A stretch of DNA of 64,000 nucleotides from Jiangella mangrovi (GCF_014204975.1 NZ_JACHMM010000001.1:2418001-2482000); one strand, 5' to 3'. Positions 49,555-58,418 are shown, counted from the first letter of the stretch. Notes: a model not told the origin generated them from the letters alone. Translations and numbers: made by a program.

Positions 49555-50918
49555 CGGTGTTCGGCTTGGCTCTGCGCACGCTGCGGCACCGCACCGGCGG
49601 ATTCGCCGCGAGCTTCCTGTCGATGTTCCTCGGCGCGACGGTGATCATGGCGTTCGCGGCGATGCTCGACACGGCGGGCGGCGCCGGCGTCGACGACGTG
49701 AGCGAGGAGACGCTGGTCACCATGGCGTCGGTCGTGGGCGGCTGGGGGCTGGTGATCGTGCTGGCCGCGGTCGTCTCGACCATGACGCTGTCGGTGCGGC
49801 AGCGGGCCAGCGAGATGGCGCTGCTCAAGAGCGTCGGGGCGACCCCGTTCCAGATCGGCCGGATGATCGTCGGCGAGGCCGCGGTGGTCGGCGTCGTCGC
49901 GTCGCTGCTGGCGGTCTCGCTGGCCGCGGGCGGTGGCTGGTTCCTGCTCGAGATGCTGCAGGACACTGACCAGGTCGCGACCTCGGTCGACTACGCGTTC
50001 GGCCCGGCGGCCCTGTCGATCGGCATCGGTGTGACCATGCTCGCCGCGATCGGCGGTGCGGCCGCGACCGCCCGCCGCACGCTGCGGATGCGGGCCAAGG
50101 ACGCGATGACGGCCGCCGCGATCGAGTCGGGGCGGATGAGCCGCAAGCGCGTCATCGCGGCGATCGTCTTCATCGCGGCCGGCATCAACTGCGGCGTCCT
50201 CACCGCCACGATCTTCGACGGCAAGGGCATCGACGCCATGCAGACCGCGGGGCAGGCGTCGATCTGGTTCTCGATCGGGCTGGCGCTGCTCGGGCCGGTC
50301 CTGGTGCGGCCGGTGACGGCGCTGCTGGCCGGTCCGCTGCGGCTGGTCGGCGGGTCCAGCGGCTACCTCGCGGTCGAGAACGTGCGGCGCCGGACGCAGC
50401 AGATGGCCGGCGCGCTGATGCCGATCATCCTGTTCACCGGCATCGCGACCGGCACGCTGTACATGCAGAGCATCGAGAACGGCGCCCCGCCGGTGGCCGG
50501 CTCGTCCATCCCGCCGGACGAGGCGCAGGCGATCGAGACGCTGAACTTCGTCGTGATCGGCATGCTGTCGGTGTTCGCGGCCATCATGGTCATCAACACG
50601 CTCGTCGCGACCACCACCTACAGGCGGCGCGAGTTCGGCCAGCAGCGGCTGGTCGGCTCCACGCCGCCCCAGGTCATGGGCATGGTCGGCATGGAGGGCG
50701 TCGTGCTGGCGGCGGCGGGCGTGCTATTCGGGTCCATCGGCTCGATCGTGACGGTGTTCCCGTACAGCCTGGCCCGCACCGGCGAGCTGCTGCCGGACAC
50801 CACGCTGGCCATCTACCTCGGCATCGTGTCGACGGCGGCCCTGCTCACCCTGGCGTCCTGCCTCGGCGCGGCCCGCAAGGCGATCCGGATGCCGGCGGTC
50901 CAGGCGGTGGCCGTCTGA
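49551..50918 (+). CDS. ABC transporter permease, FtsX-like
   Basis: A 455-residue membrane protein with two FtsX repeats of about four helices each. Conserved segments: VSTMTLSVRQRASEMALLKS then VGATPFQIGRMIVGEA, and later TTTYRRREFGQQRLVGSTPP with QVMGMVGMEGVVLAA, the cytoplasmic coupling loops. There is no large periplasmic MacB domain. It forms a complex with the ATPase encoded just upstream; likely a bacteriocin/antibiotic resistance or lipid transport type. No two-component system adjoins it. Confidence 0.93.
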   Translation: MTVFGLALRTLRHRTGGFAASFLSMFLGATVIMAFAAMLDTAGGAGVDDVSEETLVTMASVVGGWGLVIVLAAVVSTMTLSVRQRASEMALLKSVGATPFQIGRMIVGEAAVVGVVASLLAVSLAAGGGWFLLEMLQDTDQVATSVDYAFGPAALSIGIGVTMLAAIGGAAATARRTLRMRAKDAMTAAAIESGRMSRKRVIAAIVFIAAGINCGVLTATIFDGKGIDAMQTAGQASIWFSIGLALLGPVLVRPVTALLAGPLRLVGGSSGYLAVENVRRRTQQMAGALMPIILFTGIATGTLYMQSIENGAPPVAGSSIPPDEAQAIETLNFVVIGMLSVFAAIMVINTLVATTTYRRREFGQQRLVGSTPPQVMGMVGMEGVVLAAAGVLFGSIGSIVTVFPYSLARTGELLPDTTLAIYLGIVSTAALLTLASCLGAARKAIRMPAVQAVAV

Positions 50919-50928
50919 CGACGGTGGA

Positions 50929-52254
50929 TCAGCCCCACAACGGGGCGATGGCGCGGGCCAGCAGGGCCGCGACGTCGCCCCGCTCGTGCGTGCCGTCGCG
51001 CACCACCACGCGGCCGCCGGTGACGATGGTGTCGACGTCCGGTGCCGTGGCGGCCAGGACGAGCTGACCGGGATCGGCGCCGGCCGTGCGGACGGTGTCG
51101 GTACGGACGGCGACGAGGTCGGCCGCCGCTCCGGGTGCGATGCGGCCGTTGCCGTTCCAGCCCAGGGACGCGTGCCCGGCCTCGGTCAGCGCCGTGACCA
51201 GGGTGGCCGGCGTGAACGTGCCGCGCTCGCCCGTGCGCAGCCGCTCGTGGTGCTCGAGCAGCCGCGCCTCCAGCAGCAGGTCGACGACGGCGTGCTGGTC
51301 GCTGCCGACGCACAGCGGCGACCCGGCGGCGCGCAGCGGGCCGGTGGGCGCGAGGCCGTCGGCGAGGTCCTGCTCGGTGGTCGGGCAGGCGCAGACGGCG
51401 GCGCTGGCGGCGCCGAGCAGGGCGATGTCGTCGGCGGTGACGTGGTTGGCGTGCACCGCGGTCGTCCGAGCGGTGAGGGCGCCGTGGTCGGCCAGCAGCC
51501 GGGCCGGGGTGCGGCCGTACGCGGTGACGGCGGCCTGGTTCTCGGCCGGCTGCTCGGACAGGTGGACGTGCAGCGGCGCGTCGTGGGCGCCGGCCCAGGT
51601 GGCGACGGTGCCGAGCGCGGCCGGCGGGACGGCCCGGACGGAGTGGATCGCGGCTCCGACGCGGGTGTCCGGATCGTCGACGGTGTCAGCGGCCAGCCGG
51701 GTGGTCCGCTCGGCCCAGGCGTCCGCCGTCGCGTCGCCGAACCGCAGCTGCACGCCGTCGAGCGGCCGCCCGATGCCGCCCTCGAGGTAGCAGGAGTCGA
51801 GCAGCGTGAGCCGGACGCCGGCGTCGCGGGCGGCCTGGCGCAGCGCCGCGGCCATGGCGTTCGGGTCGGCGTACGGGGTGCCGCCGGGGCCGTGGTGCAG
51901 GTAGTGGAACTCGCCGACGACGCTGACCCCGGCCAGCGCCATCTCGGCGTACGTGGCCAGCGCCAGCTCGTAGTAGGTGTCCGGGGTGAGCCGGCCGGCC
52001 AGGGCGTACATCGCCTCGCGCCAGGTCCAGAACGAGCCGCGGCCGTCGTGCGTGCGCCCGCGCAGCGCCCGGTGGAAGGCGTGCGAGTGGGCGTTGGCGA
52101 ACCCGGGGAGCACGACGCCGGGCAGCCTCGTGTCGCCGCCGGCCGGAGCCGACCCCGGCGTGACCGCCACGATCACGCCGTCGGCGACCTCGATGCGCAC
52201 GTTCTCACCCACTCCGGAGGGGAGCCAGGCGTGCGCCGCCCAGTACGCCGTCAT
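50929..52254 (-). CDS. hutF: Formimidoylglutamate deiminase
   Basis: A 441-residue amidohydrolase-superfamily enzyme converting N-formimidoyl-glutamate to N-formyl-glutamate and ammonia in histidine degradation. Metal and catalytic motifs: GFANAHSHAFHRALRGRTH, the FHYLHHG segment, LHVHLSEQPAENQA, VHANHVTADD and CVGSDQHAVVDLL. Ends with GRIAPGAAADLVAV, typical of the composite domain. Start overlaps the stop of the M20 gene (ATGA), so the two are coupled. Other hut genes are not in the window. Confidence 0.92.
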   Translation of the reverse strand: MTAYWAAHAWLPSGVGENVRIEVADGVIVAVTPGSAPAGGDTRLPGVVLPGFANAHSHAFHRALRGRTHDGRGSFWTWREAMYALAGRLTPDTYYELALATYAEMALAGVSVVGEFHYLHHGPGGTPYADPNAMAAALRQAARDAGVRLTLLDSCYLEGGIGRPLDGVQLRFGDATADAWAERTTRLAADTVDDPDTRVGAAIHSVRAVPPAALGTVATWAGAHDAPLHVHLSEQPAENQAAVTAYGRTPARLLADHGALTARTTAVHANHVTADDIALLGAASAAVCACPTTEQDLADGLAPTGPLRAAGSPLCVGSDQHAVVDLLLEARLLEHHERLRTGERGTFTPATLVTALTEAGHASLGWNGNGRIAPGAAADLVAVRTDTVRTAGADPGQLVLAATAPDVDTIVTGGRVVVRDGTHERGDVAALLARAIAPLWG

Positions 52255-53420
52255 CGGGTCAGCTCCGCGAGCACGTCGGCCAGGGCGACGACGCCGGCGT
52301 GGCAGTCCGCCGGCTCGGCGTGCTCGGCCGGGGAGTGCGAGACGCCGGTCGGGTTGCGGACGAAGAGCATGGCGGTCGGGATGCCGGCGGCGCTGAGGAT
52401 GCCGGCGTCGTGCCCGGCGCCGGTGGGCAGCAGCGGCGCGTTCATCAGGACGGTGCTCAGCCGCGCCGCGAGGGCCGGGTCGAACACCGTCGCGTCGGTC
52501 CATGACTCGTTCGCGGGCGCGAACCGGGCGTCGAGATCGGCGAGGACGGCGGCGACGGCGTCCGGGTCGGCTCCGCGGCAGTCCAGCCAGGCCCTGACCT
52601 CGGAGGGGATGGCGTTGACGCCGTTGGGCTCGACCTCGACCTTGCCGACGGTGGCCAGCACGTCGTGCCGGGCCGCGGCGGCGCGGGCCTCGGTGACCAG
52701 CGCGGCGAGCTCGAGCATGGGGTCGCGGCGGTCGGCCAGCGGCGTGGTGCCGGCGTGGTTGGCCTCGCCGGCCAGCGTCACCCGCCAGCGCCCGTGCGGC
52801 CAGATCTCGGTGGCGACGCCGATGGCCGCGCCCTGGTCCACCAGCCAGCGGCCCTGCTCGACGTGCAGCTCGACGAACGTGCCGACGCGTTCGAGTGCCT
52901 CCGGGTCCGGTGCGGGGGCCGAGCGGCCCTGGTGGGCCAGCGCGGCGCCGAGGCTCACCCCGTCGGCATCCGTGAGGGCGAGCGCACGGTCGACGGGGAG
53001 CGCCCCGGTGAGCAGCCGCGAGCCCGCGCACGCGATGCCGAACCGGGCGCCCTCCTCGTCGCCGAAGTTGACGACGCCGATGGGTCGCGACGGGGTGTGG
53101 TTCCTGGCGCGGAGCTCGTCGACGGCGGCGAAGGCCGACACGACGCCGAGCGGGCCGTCGAACGCGCCGCCGTGCGGGACGGAGTCGAGGTGGCTGCCGG
53201 CGACCACTCCCTTCGCGTCCGGTCCGGGCGAGCCCCACCAGGCCCACTGGTTGCCGGCGCGGTCGACCGTGGTGTCGAGGCCGCGCCGGGCCGCCTCGGC
53301 GTCGAACCAGGCGCGCAGCTCGGCGTCGGTGTCGGTCCACGCGAACCGCCGGTAGCCGCCGCGCGGGTCGCGGCCCACCGGCTCGAGGTCCGCCCACATC
53401 GCGTCGAAACCAGGGTTCAT
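52251..53420 (-). CDS. M20 amidohydrolase (allantoate amidohydrolase / N-carbamoyl amino acid hydrolase family)
   Basis: A 389-residue M20-family amidase. Metal motifs: VAGSHLDSVPHGGAFDGPLG, VVNFGDEEGARFG (catalytic Glu) and ELHVEQG, plus the late SHSPAEHAEPADCH. Annotators usually name this family allantoate amidohydrolase. Coupling to hutF suggests it may hydrolyse N-formyl-glutamate, the hutF product, in place of HutG; that is inference from position. ATG 53420 is chosen because upstream codons lack a ribosome site and belong to the divergent DUF72 region. Confidence 0.85.
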   Translation of the reverse strand: MNPGFDAMWADLEPVGRDPRGGYRRFAWTDTDAELRAWFDAEAARRGLDTTVDRAGNQWAWWGSPGPDAKGVVAGSHLDSVPHGGAFDGPLGVVSAFAAVDELRARNHTPSRPIGVVNFGDEEGARFGIACAGSRLLTGALPVDRALALTDADGVSLGAALAHQGRSAPAPDPEALERVGTFVELHVEQGRWLVDQGAAIGVATEIWPHGRWRVTLAGEANHAGTTPLADRRDPMLELAALVTEARAAAARHDVLATVGKVEVEPNGVNAIPSEVRAWLDCRGADPDAVAAVLADLDARFAPANESWTDATVFDPALAARLSTVLMNAPLLPTGAGHDAGILSAAGIPTAMLFVRNPTGVSHSPAEHAEPADCHAGVVALADVLAELTR

Positions 53421-53459
53421 GGAGGTCAACGGTAGGCGGGATCGGGTACGGACCCGGGC

Positions 53460-54236
53460 ATGGTGGTGCACGTCGGGACGTCGGGCTGGCAGTACGACGA
53501 CTGGCGCGGCGTGCTCTACCCGGACGGGCTGGCGCAGCGGCGCTGGCTGGAGCACTACGCCGAGGCGTTCGCGACGGTCGAGAACAACAGTGCCTTCTAC
53601 CGGCTGCCGAAGCGCGAGACGTTCTCGTCGTGGCGCGAGCGGGTGCCGGCCGGCTTCGTCATGACGGTGAAGGCCAGTCGCTACCTCACCCACATCCGGC
53701 GCCTGCGCGATCCCGAGGAGCCGGTGCGCCGGCTGCTGGGCGTGGCGGCCGGGCTGGGCGACCGGCTCGGGCCGGTGCTGGTGCAGCTGCCGCCGACGCT
53801 GCGGGCCGACCCGGTGTTGCTGGACCGCTGCCTGGCGCAGTTCCCACGGGACGTCCGGGTCGCCGTCGAGCCCCGGCACGAGACGTGGTGGAACGACGAG
53901 GTCCGCTCGGTCCTCGAGCGGCACGGGGCCGCGCTCTGCTGGGCCGATCGGCTGGGACGGCCGGTGACGCCGCTGTGGCGGACGGCGCCGTGGGGGTACC
54001 TGCGGTTCCACGAGGGCGCGGCGCACCCGTGGCCGGCCTACGGCGACCGGGCGCTGCGCACCTGGGCCGGGCGGCTGGCCGAGGCGTGGACCGACGACGA
54101 GGACGTGTTCGTGTACTTCAACAACGACCCCGGCGGGGCGGCGGTGCGCGACGCCGCCCGGTTCGCGGGTGCGGTGAGCCGGGACGGGCGGACCGCCACG
54201 CGCACGCCGTCGTCGTCCAGCATTGGTCCCCGGTGA
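53460..54236 (+). CDS. DUF72 domain protein
   Basis: A 258-residue TIM-barrel protein of the DUF72/YecE family: HVGTSGWQYDDWRGVLYP, VENNSAFYRLPKRETFSSWR, VMTVKASRYLTHIRRL and VFVYFNNDPGG are its landmark segments. The biochemical role is unsettled. Divergent from the M20 amidohydrolase by 39 bases and 16 nt before the EEP gene. Confidence 0.9.
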   Translation: MVVHVGTSGWQYDDWRGVLYPDGLAQRRWLEHYAEAFATVENNSAFYRLPKRETFSSWRERVPAGFVMTVKASRYLTHIRRLRDPEEPVRRLLGVAAGLGDRLGPVLVQLPPTLRADPVLLDRCLAQFPRDVRVAVEPRHETWWNDEVRSVLERHGAALCWADRLGRPVTPLWRTAPWGYLRFHEGAAHPWPAYGDRALRTWAGRLAEAWTDDEDVFVYFNNDPGGAAVRDAARFAGAVSRDGRTATRTPSSSSIGPR

Positions 54237-54252
54237 CCGCTACGCTGCCGCC

Positions 54253-55005
54253 GTGGAGCCGGGTCTGGAGCTGCGGGTCGCGACGTTCAACATCCGCAAC
54301 GGCCGCGCCTTCGACTGGCTGAGCTCGTGGTGGTTCCGGCGCGGCGCGACGGTGACGGCGATCCGCTCGCTGGGCGCCGACGTGCTGGGGCTGCAGGAGG
54401 CGTACGAGTTCCAGCGCACCTACCTGGCCCGGAAGCTGCCTGGGGTCCGCTGGTTCGGGCAGGGGCGCGGCGGCGGCACCAGCGGCGAGCAGTGCCCGGT
54501 CGCCGTTGCGGGCGGATTCCTCGCGGTCCTCGACCACCGCACCCGCTGGTTCGGGGAAACTCCCGACCTCCCCGGGACCCGGCTGCCCGACGCGTCGTTC
54601 CCGCGCATCGCGACCCTGCTCCGGCTGCGCGACCAGCGTACGGCGCAGGAGTTCGCCGTCGTCAACACTCACCTCGACGAGCGGCACGCCGCCAACCGCG
54701 CCGCCTCCGTCCGGCAGCTCGTGGGCTGGCTCGACCCCGCCGTGCCGACCGTCGTGCTGGGCGACTTCAACGCCGTCCCCGGCGACACCGACGTCATGGG
54801 ACCGCTGCTCGAGGCCGGGTTCCGGCTGGCCCCGGTCACTGGCGGCACGGCGCACCGCTTCACCGGGACGACGGCCGGGCGGCGCATCGACCACATCCTC
54901 GCCGGGCCGCAGTGGACCATCGCCGAGGCCGAGGTCGTCCGCGACCGCCCGGACGGGAAGCTGCCCTCGGACCACTGGCCGGTGCGGGCGACGCTGCGAC
55001 TCTGA
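54253..55005 (+). CDS. Endonuclease/exonuclease/phosphatase family hydrolase
   Basis: A 250-residue cytosolic EEP-fold enzyme. Catalytic segments: RVATFNIRNG, VLGLQEAYEFQ (metal Glu), VVNTHLDERH, VVLGDFNAVPGDTD, RRIDHILAG and PSDHWPVRATL. The substrate may be a nucleic acid, phospholipid or nucleotide sugar; it is not predictable. GTG 54253 is 6 nt after TACGCT, a leaderless arrangement, and is preferred over the in-frame ATG-like start at 54223 inside the DUF72 gene. It ends just before the convergent Fur-family gene. Confidence 0.88.
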   Translation: MEPGLELRVATFNIRNGRAFDWLSSWWFRRGATVTAIRSLGADVLGLQEAYEFQRTYLARKLPGVRWFGQGRGGGTSGEQCPVAVAGGFLAVLDHRTRWFGETPDLPGTRLPDASFPRIATLLRLRDQRTAQEFAVVNTHLDERHAANRAASVRQLVGWLDPAVPTVVLGDFNAVPGDTDVMGPLLEAGFRLAPVTGGTAHRFTGTTAGRRIDHILAGPQWTIAEAEVVRDRPDGKLPSDHWPVRATLRL

Positions 55006-55020
55006 CCCGTCTACTGGCAG

Positions 55021-55488
55021 CTACTGGCAGGTGCGGCAGGTGCCGGACAGCGCGATGTGCGGCGGGTCGAGCTGGAAGTCGCTCTCTTCGGCGATGCGCC
55101 GCTTGATGGGGTCGAGCAGGTCGCTCGGGAGGTCGATGATGCGGCCGCAGACCCGGCAGCTGGCGTGCAGGTGGTCCTCGTGGCCGGTCGCCTCGGCGGC
55201 CAGGTGGTAGGTGGTCGCGCTGCCGCCGACGTGCACCTGGGTCACGACGCCGAGCGTGGCCAGCGTCTCGAGCGTGCGGTAGACCGTGGCGCGGTGCACC
55301 GTGGGGTGCAGCTCGCGCACCTGCTCGGAGAGCTGGTCGGCGCTCGGGTGGCCGTCGATGGTCGCCAATGCCTCGATGACCGCGTGCCGGGCGCCCGTGA
55401 TGCGGTGCCCGCGGGCGCGCAGACGGTCCAGCGCACGCTCGACGGGCGCGTCGTCGTCGTGCGTATGGGCGCTGACGTGGACACTCAC
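55021..55488 (-). CDS. Fur family transcriptional regulator (Zur/Fur-like)
   Basis: A 155-residue metal-sensing repressor. The winged helix (RGHRITGARHAVIEALATID; HRATVYRTLETLATLGVVTQ) precedes the dimer domain with metal residues (HEDHLHASCRVCG) and a C-terminal CRTCQ, so both CxxC pairs of the structural zinc site are kept. Whether it senses zinc or iron cannot be decided; the his-rich HTHDDD N-terminus favours zinc slightly. GTG 55488 is favoured because a palindrome lies 15-35 bp upstream; an in-frame GTG at 55524 would make that palindrome coding. Confidence 0.85.
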   Translation of the reverse strand: MSVHVSAHTHDDDAPVERALDRLRARGHRITGARHAVIEALATIDGHPSADQLSEQVRELHPTVHRATVYRTLETLATLGVVTQVHVGGSATTYHLAAEATGHEDHLHASCRVCGRIIDLPSDLLDPIKRRIAEESDFQLDPPHIALSGTCRTCQ

Positions 55489-55502
55489 CCCTCTAGTGTC
55501 AC

Positions 55503-55523
55503 TGGCGAGAACGAGAATCGCCA
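55503..55523. promoter_or_regulatory. Palindrome upstream of the Fur-family gene
   Basis: TGGCGA (55503-55508) and TCGCCA (55518-55523) form perfect arms around GAACGAGAA; the centre resembles the 7-1-7 layout of Fur-family boxes. Position 15 bp before the GTG suggests autoregulation. Confidence 0.45.
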
Positions 55524-55552
55524 CTCCCCGTACCGCGCAATGATCGACGGCG

Positions 55553-56266
55553 TCAGCTCGTGCGCTCCGCGACGAGCCGTTCGACGCCGTCGAGGATGAG
55601 CCGCAGCCCGAACTCGCGGCCGTTGTCCGGCGGGGCCGGCTGGTCGTCGTACAGCATGGCGACGAGCGTCGGGAACCGGTCGGCGTGCTCGCGCAGGAGG
55701 CCGGCCTGCTGGTGGTTGACCCACGGCTGGGTGCCCGCCGTCGACACCGACATGGTCGCCCGCACGTGCCCGCCGAGCATGCGCGCGAGGCTCATGCGCT
55801 CCTGCACGTCCAGGCCCGTCTCGGCGAGGATGGCGGCCGACGCCTCCGTCCAGCCGGTCTCGTTGGGACCCATGACGCGGTCGCCCATGGTCACCCAGGG
55901 AAGCCACGGGTGCGCGTCCCAGGCCTCGGCGAGCCGCCGGACCCAGGCCTCGATGCGTGGCCGCCAGGACGTTCCGGGCAGCTCCTCGATGACCGGCGGC
56001 TCGCCGGCGGCGAGGTCGATCATGGCCGCGACCAGCTCGTCCTTGCCCGTGACGTAGCGGTACAACGACATCTTGGTGAAGTCGAGGTCGGCCGCGACCC
56101 GCTGCATCGAAACGGCCGCCAGGCCCTCCGCGTCGGCGATGTCGACCGCGGCCTGCGCGATCCGCTCGAGGCTGAGCACCGGCTTCGGACCTCGAGTCGG
56201 TCCGTCGCGCAGCCCCCAAAGCAGCTGAATCGTGCCGTCAGCCGGCACTTCCGAGTCCGTCACCAC
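55553..56266 (-). CDS. TetR family regulator (TetR_C type)
   Basis: A 237-residue repressor with HTH at about residues 50-70 (VSMQRVAADLDFTKMSLYRY) and a long C-terminal ligand domain (PWLPWVTMGDRVMGPNETGW) of the tetracycline-repressor C-terminal type. GTG 56266 has GGAGG 9 bases upstream. Divergent from a VOC gene, with repeated sequence motifs in the intergenic region, so it probably controls that gene and the MFS transporter beyond it. This is the second TetR/VOC pair in the window; the two TetR proteins are not close copies. Confidence 0.88.
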   Translation of the reverse strand: MVTDSEVPADGTIQLLWGLRDGPTRGPKPVLSLERIAQAAVDIADAEGLAAVSMQRVAADLDFTKMSLYRYVTGKDELVAAMIDLAAGEPPVIEELPGTSWRPRIEAWVRRLAEAWDAHPWLPWVTMGDRVMGPNETGWTEASAAILAETGLDVQERMSLARMLGGHVRATMSVSTAGTQPWVNHQQAGLLREHADRFPTLVAMLYDDQPAPPDNGREFGLRLILDGVERLVAERTS

Positions 56267-56313
56267 GTGCCCTCACCTCCACAGGCCACGAACTCTACCA
56301 AAATTGAGTCTTG

Positions 56314-56378
56314 CGGAAACAGTATCTGTAGGACACAGTTAGCTTCAGCCGGAAACAGTTGACCGGTGGACACAGATT
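56314..56378. promoter_or_regulatory. 28-bp imperfect direct repeat between TetR and VOC genes
   Basis: CGGAAACAGT...GGACACAGTT starts at 56314, and CGGAAACAGT...GGACACAGATT starts at 56350, 36 bp later. The first copy includes the palindrome ACAG-TAT-CTGT (56319-56329). The AT-rich region has the expected place for TetR operators and both promoters. Confidence 0.6.
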
Positions 56379-56392
56379 CAGGAGGCGCGACC

Positions 56393-56791
56393 ATGTCCCG
56401 CAAGCTCTTCGTCAACGTGCGCACCACGGACCTTCGCCGGGCCACCGACTTCTACACGGCGATCGGCTTCACGCTCCAGGAGGAGTTCTCCAACGAGCGG
56501 GCCGCGTGCTTCGTCGTCAGCGACACGATCTACCTCATGTCGCTGACCGAGGACTTCTTCGCCGAGTCCGTCACCAACGGCATCTCCACCTCCGGGACGC
56601 AGACCGTGCTGGCGCTCAACGTCGAGACCCGCGAGGAGGTCGACGAGCTGGCCGACAAGGCGCTCGCGTCCGGCGGCGACAAGGCCAAGGACCCCTTCGA
56701 CGAGGGCTTCATGTACGGCCGCAGCTTCCTCGACCCCGACGGTCACCACTGGGAGCTGGTCTGGATGGACCCGAACGCCGACTTCTCCTGA
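56393..56791 (+). CDS. VOC family protein (lactoylglutathione lyase-like)
   Basis: A 132-residue VOC protein: KLFVNVRTTDLRRATDFYTA with GFTLQEEF at the start, and the late FLDPDGHHWELVWMDP whose histidine and glutamate match metal positions in active members. ATG 56393 has AGGAGG 7 nt upstream. It may confer tolerance to an electrophile or drug. Divergent from TetR and followed by an MFS transporter, a typical resistance-like grouping. Confidence 0.88.
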   Translation: MSRKLFVNVRTTDLRRATDFYTAIGFTLQEEFSNERAACFVVSDTIYLMSLTEDFFAESVTNGISTSGTQTVLALNVETREEVDELADKALASGGDKAKDPFDEGFMYGRSFLDPDGHHWELVWMDPNADFS

Positions 56792-56801
56792 CGCCGGACC
56801 C

Positions 56802-56836
56802 CCGGGTGCGCGTCGTCCGGAGCGGCGCGCACCCGG
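56802..56836 (+). terminator. Hairpin after the VOC gene
   Basis: CCGGGTGCGCG (56802-56812) and CGCGCACCCGG (56826-56836) are perfect 11-bp arms around 13 nt, starting 11 nt after the stop. The following GGCCGCTTCGG-type repeats (56850-56895) are low-complexity. Confidence 0.7.
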
Positions 56837-56955
56837 CGGACGGCCTGGTCGGCCGCTTCGGCCGCGTCGGGCGGCCCGGCCGCTTCGGGCGGCGATGAAT
56901 TCAGGCGACTTTGTCAGTCGGTACCGGCAGAATCGTTCGCGGAGGAGAGCCCACG

Positions 56956-58380
56956 ATGAGTGACACACAGGCCGCAGCCACCGGTCGCCCGGTGCCGCGC
57001 GCGCTGACCCCGTTCCGCACGCCGGCCTACCGCAGGCTGGCCATGGCGCTCGTACTGTCGACCTTCGCGTCGGGCGTCTGGATCGTCGCCCAGGTGTGGG
57101 AGGTCATCCGCATCGGCGGCGGCCCGGCCCAGCTCTCGGTCGTGTCGACGGCGTCCGCGGTCGGCGTGCTGTTGCCGGCGCTGCTGGCCGGCGTCGTGGC
57201 CGACCGCGTCCCGCAGAAGGTCATCCTGCTGTGCGTCGCCGCCGTCGAGCTCGGCGGCATGGCGCTGGTCGCCGCGCTCTCGCTCACCGGCGTCACCGCT
57301 TTGTGGCATCTGGCGGTGGTGGCGTTCGTCACCGGTGTCGGCATGGCGTTCTACTACCCGGCCTACTCCGCGTGGCTGCCGGCGCTGGTCCCCGAGTCCG
57401 ACCTCATGGCCGTCAACGGCTTCGAGGGCATGGTCCGCCCCACCATCGGCCAGGCGCTCGGCCCGGCTGTCGCGGGTGCGGTCGTCGGCATGGCCAATCC
57501 CGGCTCGGCGGTCCTGGTCGCTGCCGGCGCCGCGGCGCTCGGCCTGCTGGCGCTGACGGCGGTGCCCAAGACGCCGGTCCGCCGCGAGCTCCCCGCCGAG
57601 GCCGTCGCGCACCCCGTCCGCACCGCGCTCGCCGACATGCGCGAGGGCTTCGTCTACATGTGGCGCACGCCGTGGCTGCTGGCCACGCTGCTGTTCGCCA
57701 GCGCCATGATCCTCGTGCTCATGGGCCCGCTCGAGGTGCTGACGCCGTTCATCATCAAGGACCGACTCGGCGGCGGCCCCGGCGACCACGCCTGGGTGCT
57801 CGGCGCGTTCGGCATCGGCGGCGCCGTCGGCTCCATGGTCATGGCCTCCATGAAGATGCCGCGCCGCTACCTCACCTGGATGAACCTCATGTGGGGCGTC
57901 GGCTGCCTCCCGATGATCGTCATCGGGTTCGCCGGCTCCGTGTGGGTGGTCATCGCGGCGGCGTTCTTCCTCGGCGTACTGTTCTCTGCACCCATGGTCA
58001 TCTGGGGCACGCTGCTGCAGCGGCGGGTGCCGCCGGCACTGCTCGGCCGGGTCGCCAGCCTCGACTTCTTCGTCTCGATCTCGCTCATGCCCATCTCCAT
58101 GGCGGTCGCCGGGCCGGTGTCCCAGGCCATCGGCCTGCGGGCCACGTTCATCATCGCCGGTGTGGTCCCCGTGGTCGTGTCGATCATCGCGATCATCTGG
58201 GCCAAGCTCCCGGCCGACGAGATCGCCCACCCGCTGCGCGACGACCCCGAGCCCGTCGGTCCTGGCGGTGCCGGGGGTGACGGCGACGGCGGCGGTCTGG
58301 TCGCGGCGGCCGCCGTCGACCCCGACGAGCCGCTGGGCCCCGAGGCCGAACGCCTCGACCCCGTCCCCCACCCCGCCTGA
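56956..58380 (+). CDS. MFS transporter
   Basis: A 474-residue membrane protein with about 12 helices and a hydrophilic, acidic C-terminal tail of about 45 residues. It shows AGVVADRVPQKVILL (motif A-like) and helices such as FASAMILVLMGPLEVLTPFI. It fits the MFS_3/EntS-like exporter group. ATG 56956 follows GGAGGAG. A -10/-35 pair was not evident. It may form a small efflux module with the TetR/VOC pair, although a hairpin separates them. Confidence 0.9.
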   Translation: MSDTQAAATGRPVPRALTPFRTPAYRRLAMALVLSTFASGVWIVAQVWEVIRIGGGPAQLSVVSTASAVGVLLPALLAGVVADRVPQKVILLCVAAVELGGMALVAALSLTGVTALWHLAVVAFVTGVGMAFYYPAYSAWLPALVPESDLMAVNGFEGMVRPTIGQALGPAVAGAVVGMANPGSAVLVAAGAAALGLLALTAVPKTPVRRELPAEAVAHPVRTALADMREGFVYMWRTPWLLATLLFASAMILVLMGPLEVLTPFIIKDRLGGGPGDHAWVLGAFGIGGAVGSMVMASMKMPRRYLTWMNLMWGVGCLPMIVIGFAGSVWVVIAAAFFLGVLFSAPMVIWGTLLQRRVPPALLGRVASLDFFVSISLMPISMAVAGPVSQAIGLRATFIIAGVVPVVVSIIAIIWAKLPADEIAHPLRDDPEPVGPGGAGGDGDGGGLVAAAAVDPDEPLGPEAERLDPVPHPA

Positions 58381-58396
58381 CGCTCTACTGACGGCC

Positions 58397-58417
58397 CCGG
58401 CCCCTCGACGGGGCCGG
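58397..58417 (+). terminator. Terminator after the MFS gene
   Basis: CCGGCCCC (58397-58404) and GGGGCCGG (58410-58417) form a perfect 8-bp stem with a 5-nt loop, 17 nt after the stop codon. Confidence 0.72.
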
Positions 58418-58418
58418 T

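Noticed and set aside
56850-56895. GGCCGCTTCGG-type repeats as a regulatory element
   Set aside because: Short GC-rich low-complexity sequence expected in this genome; no symmetric site or spacing pattern beyond chance.
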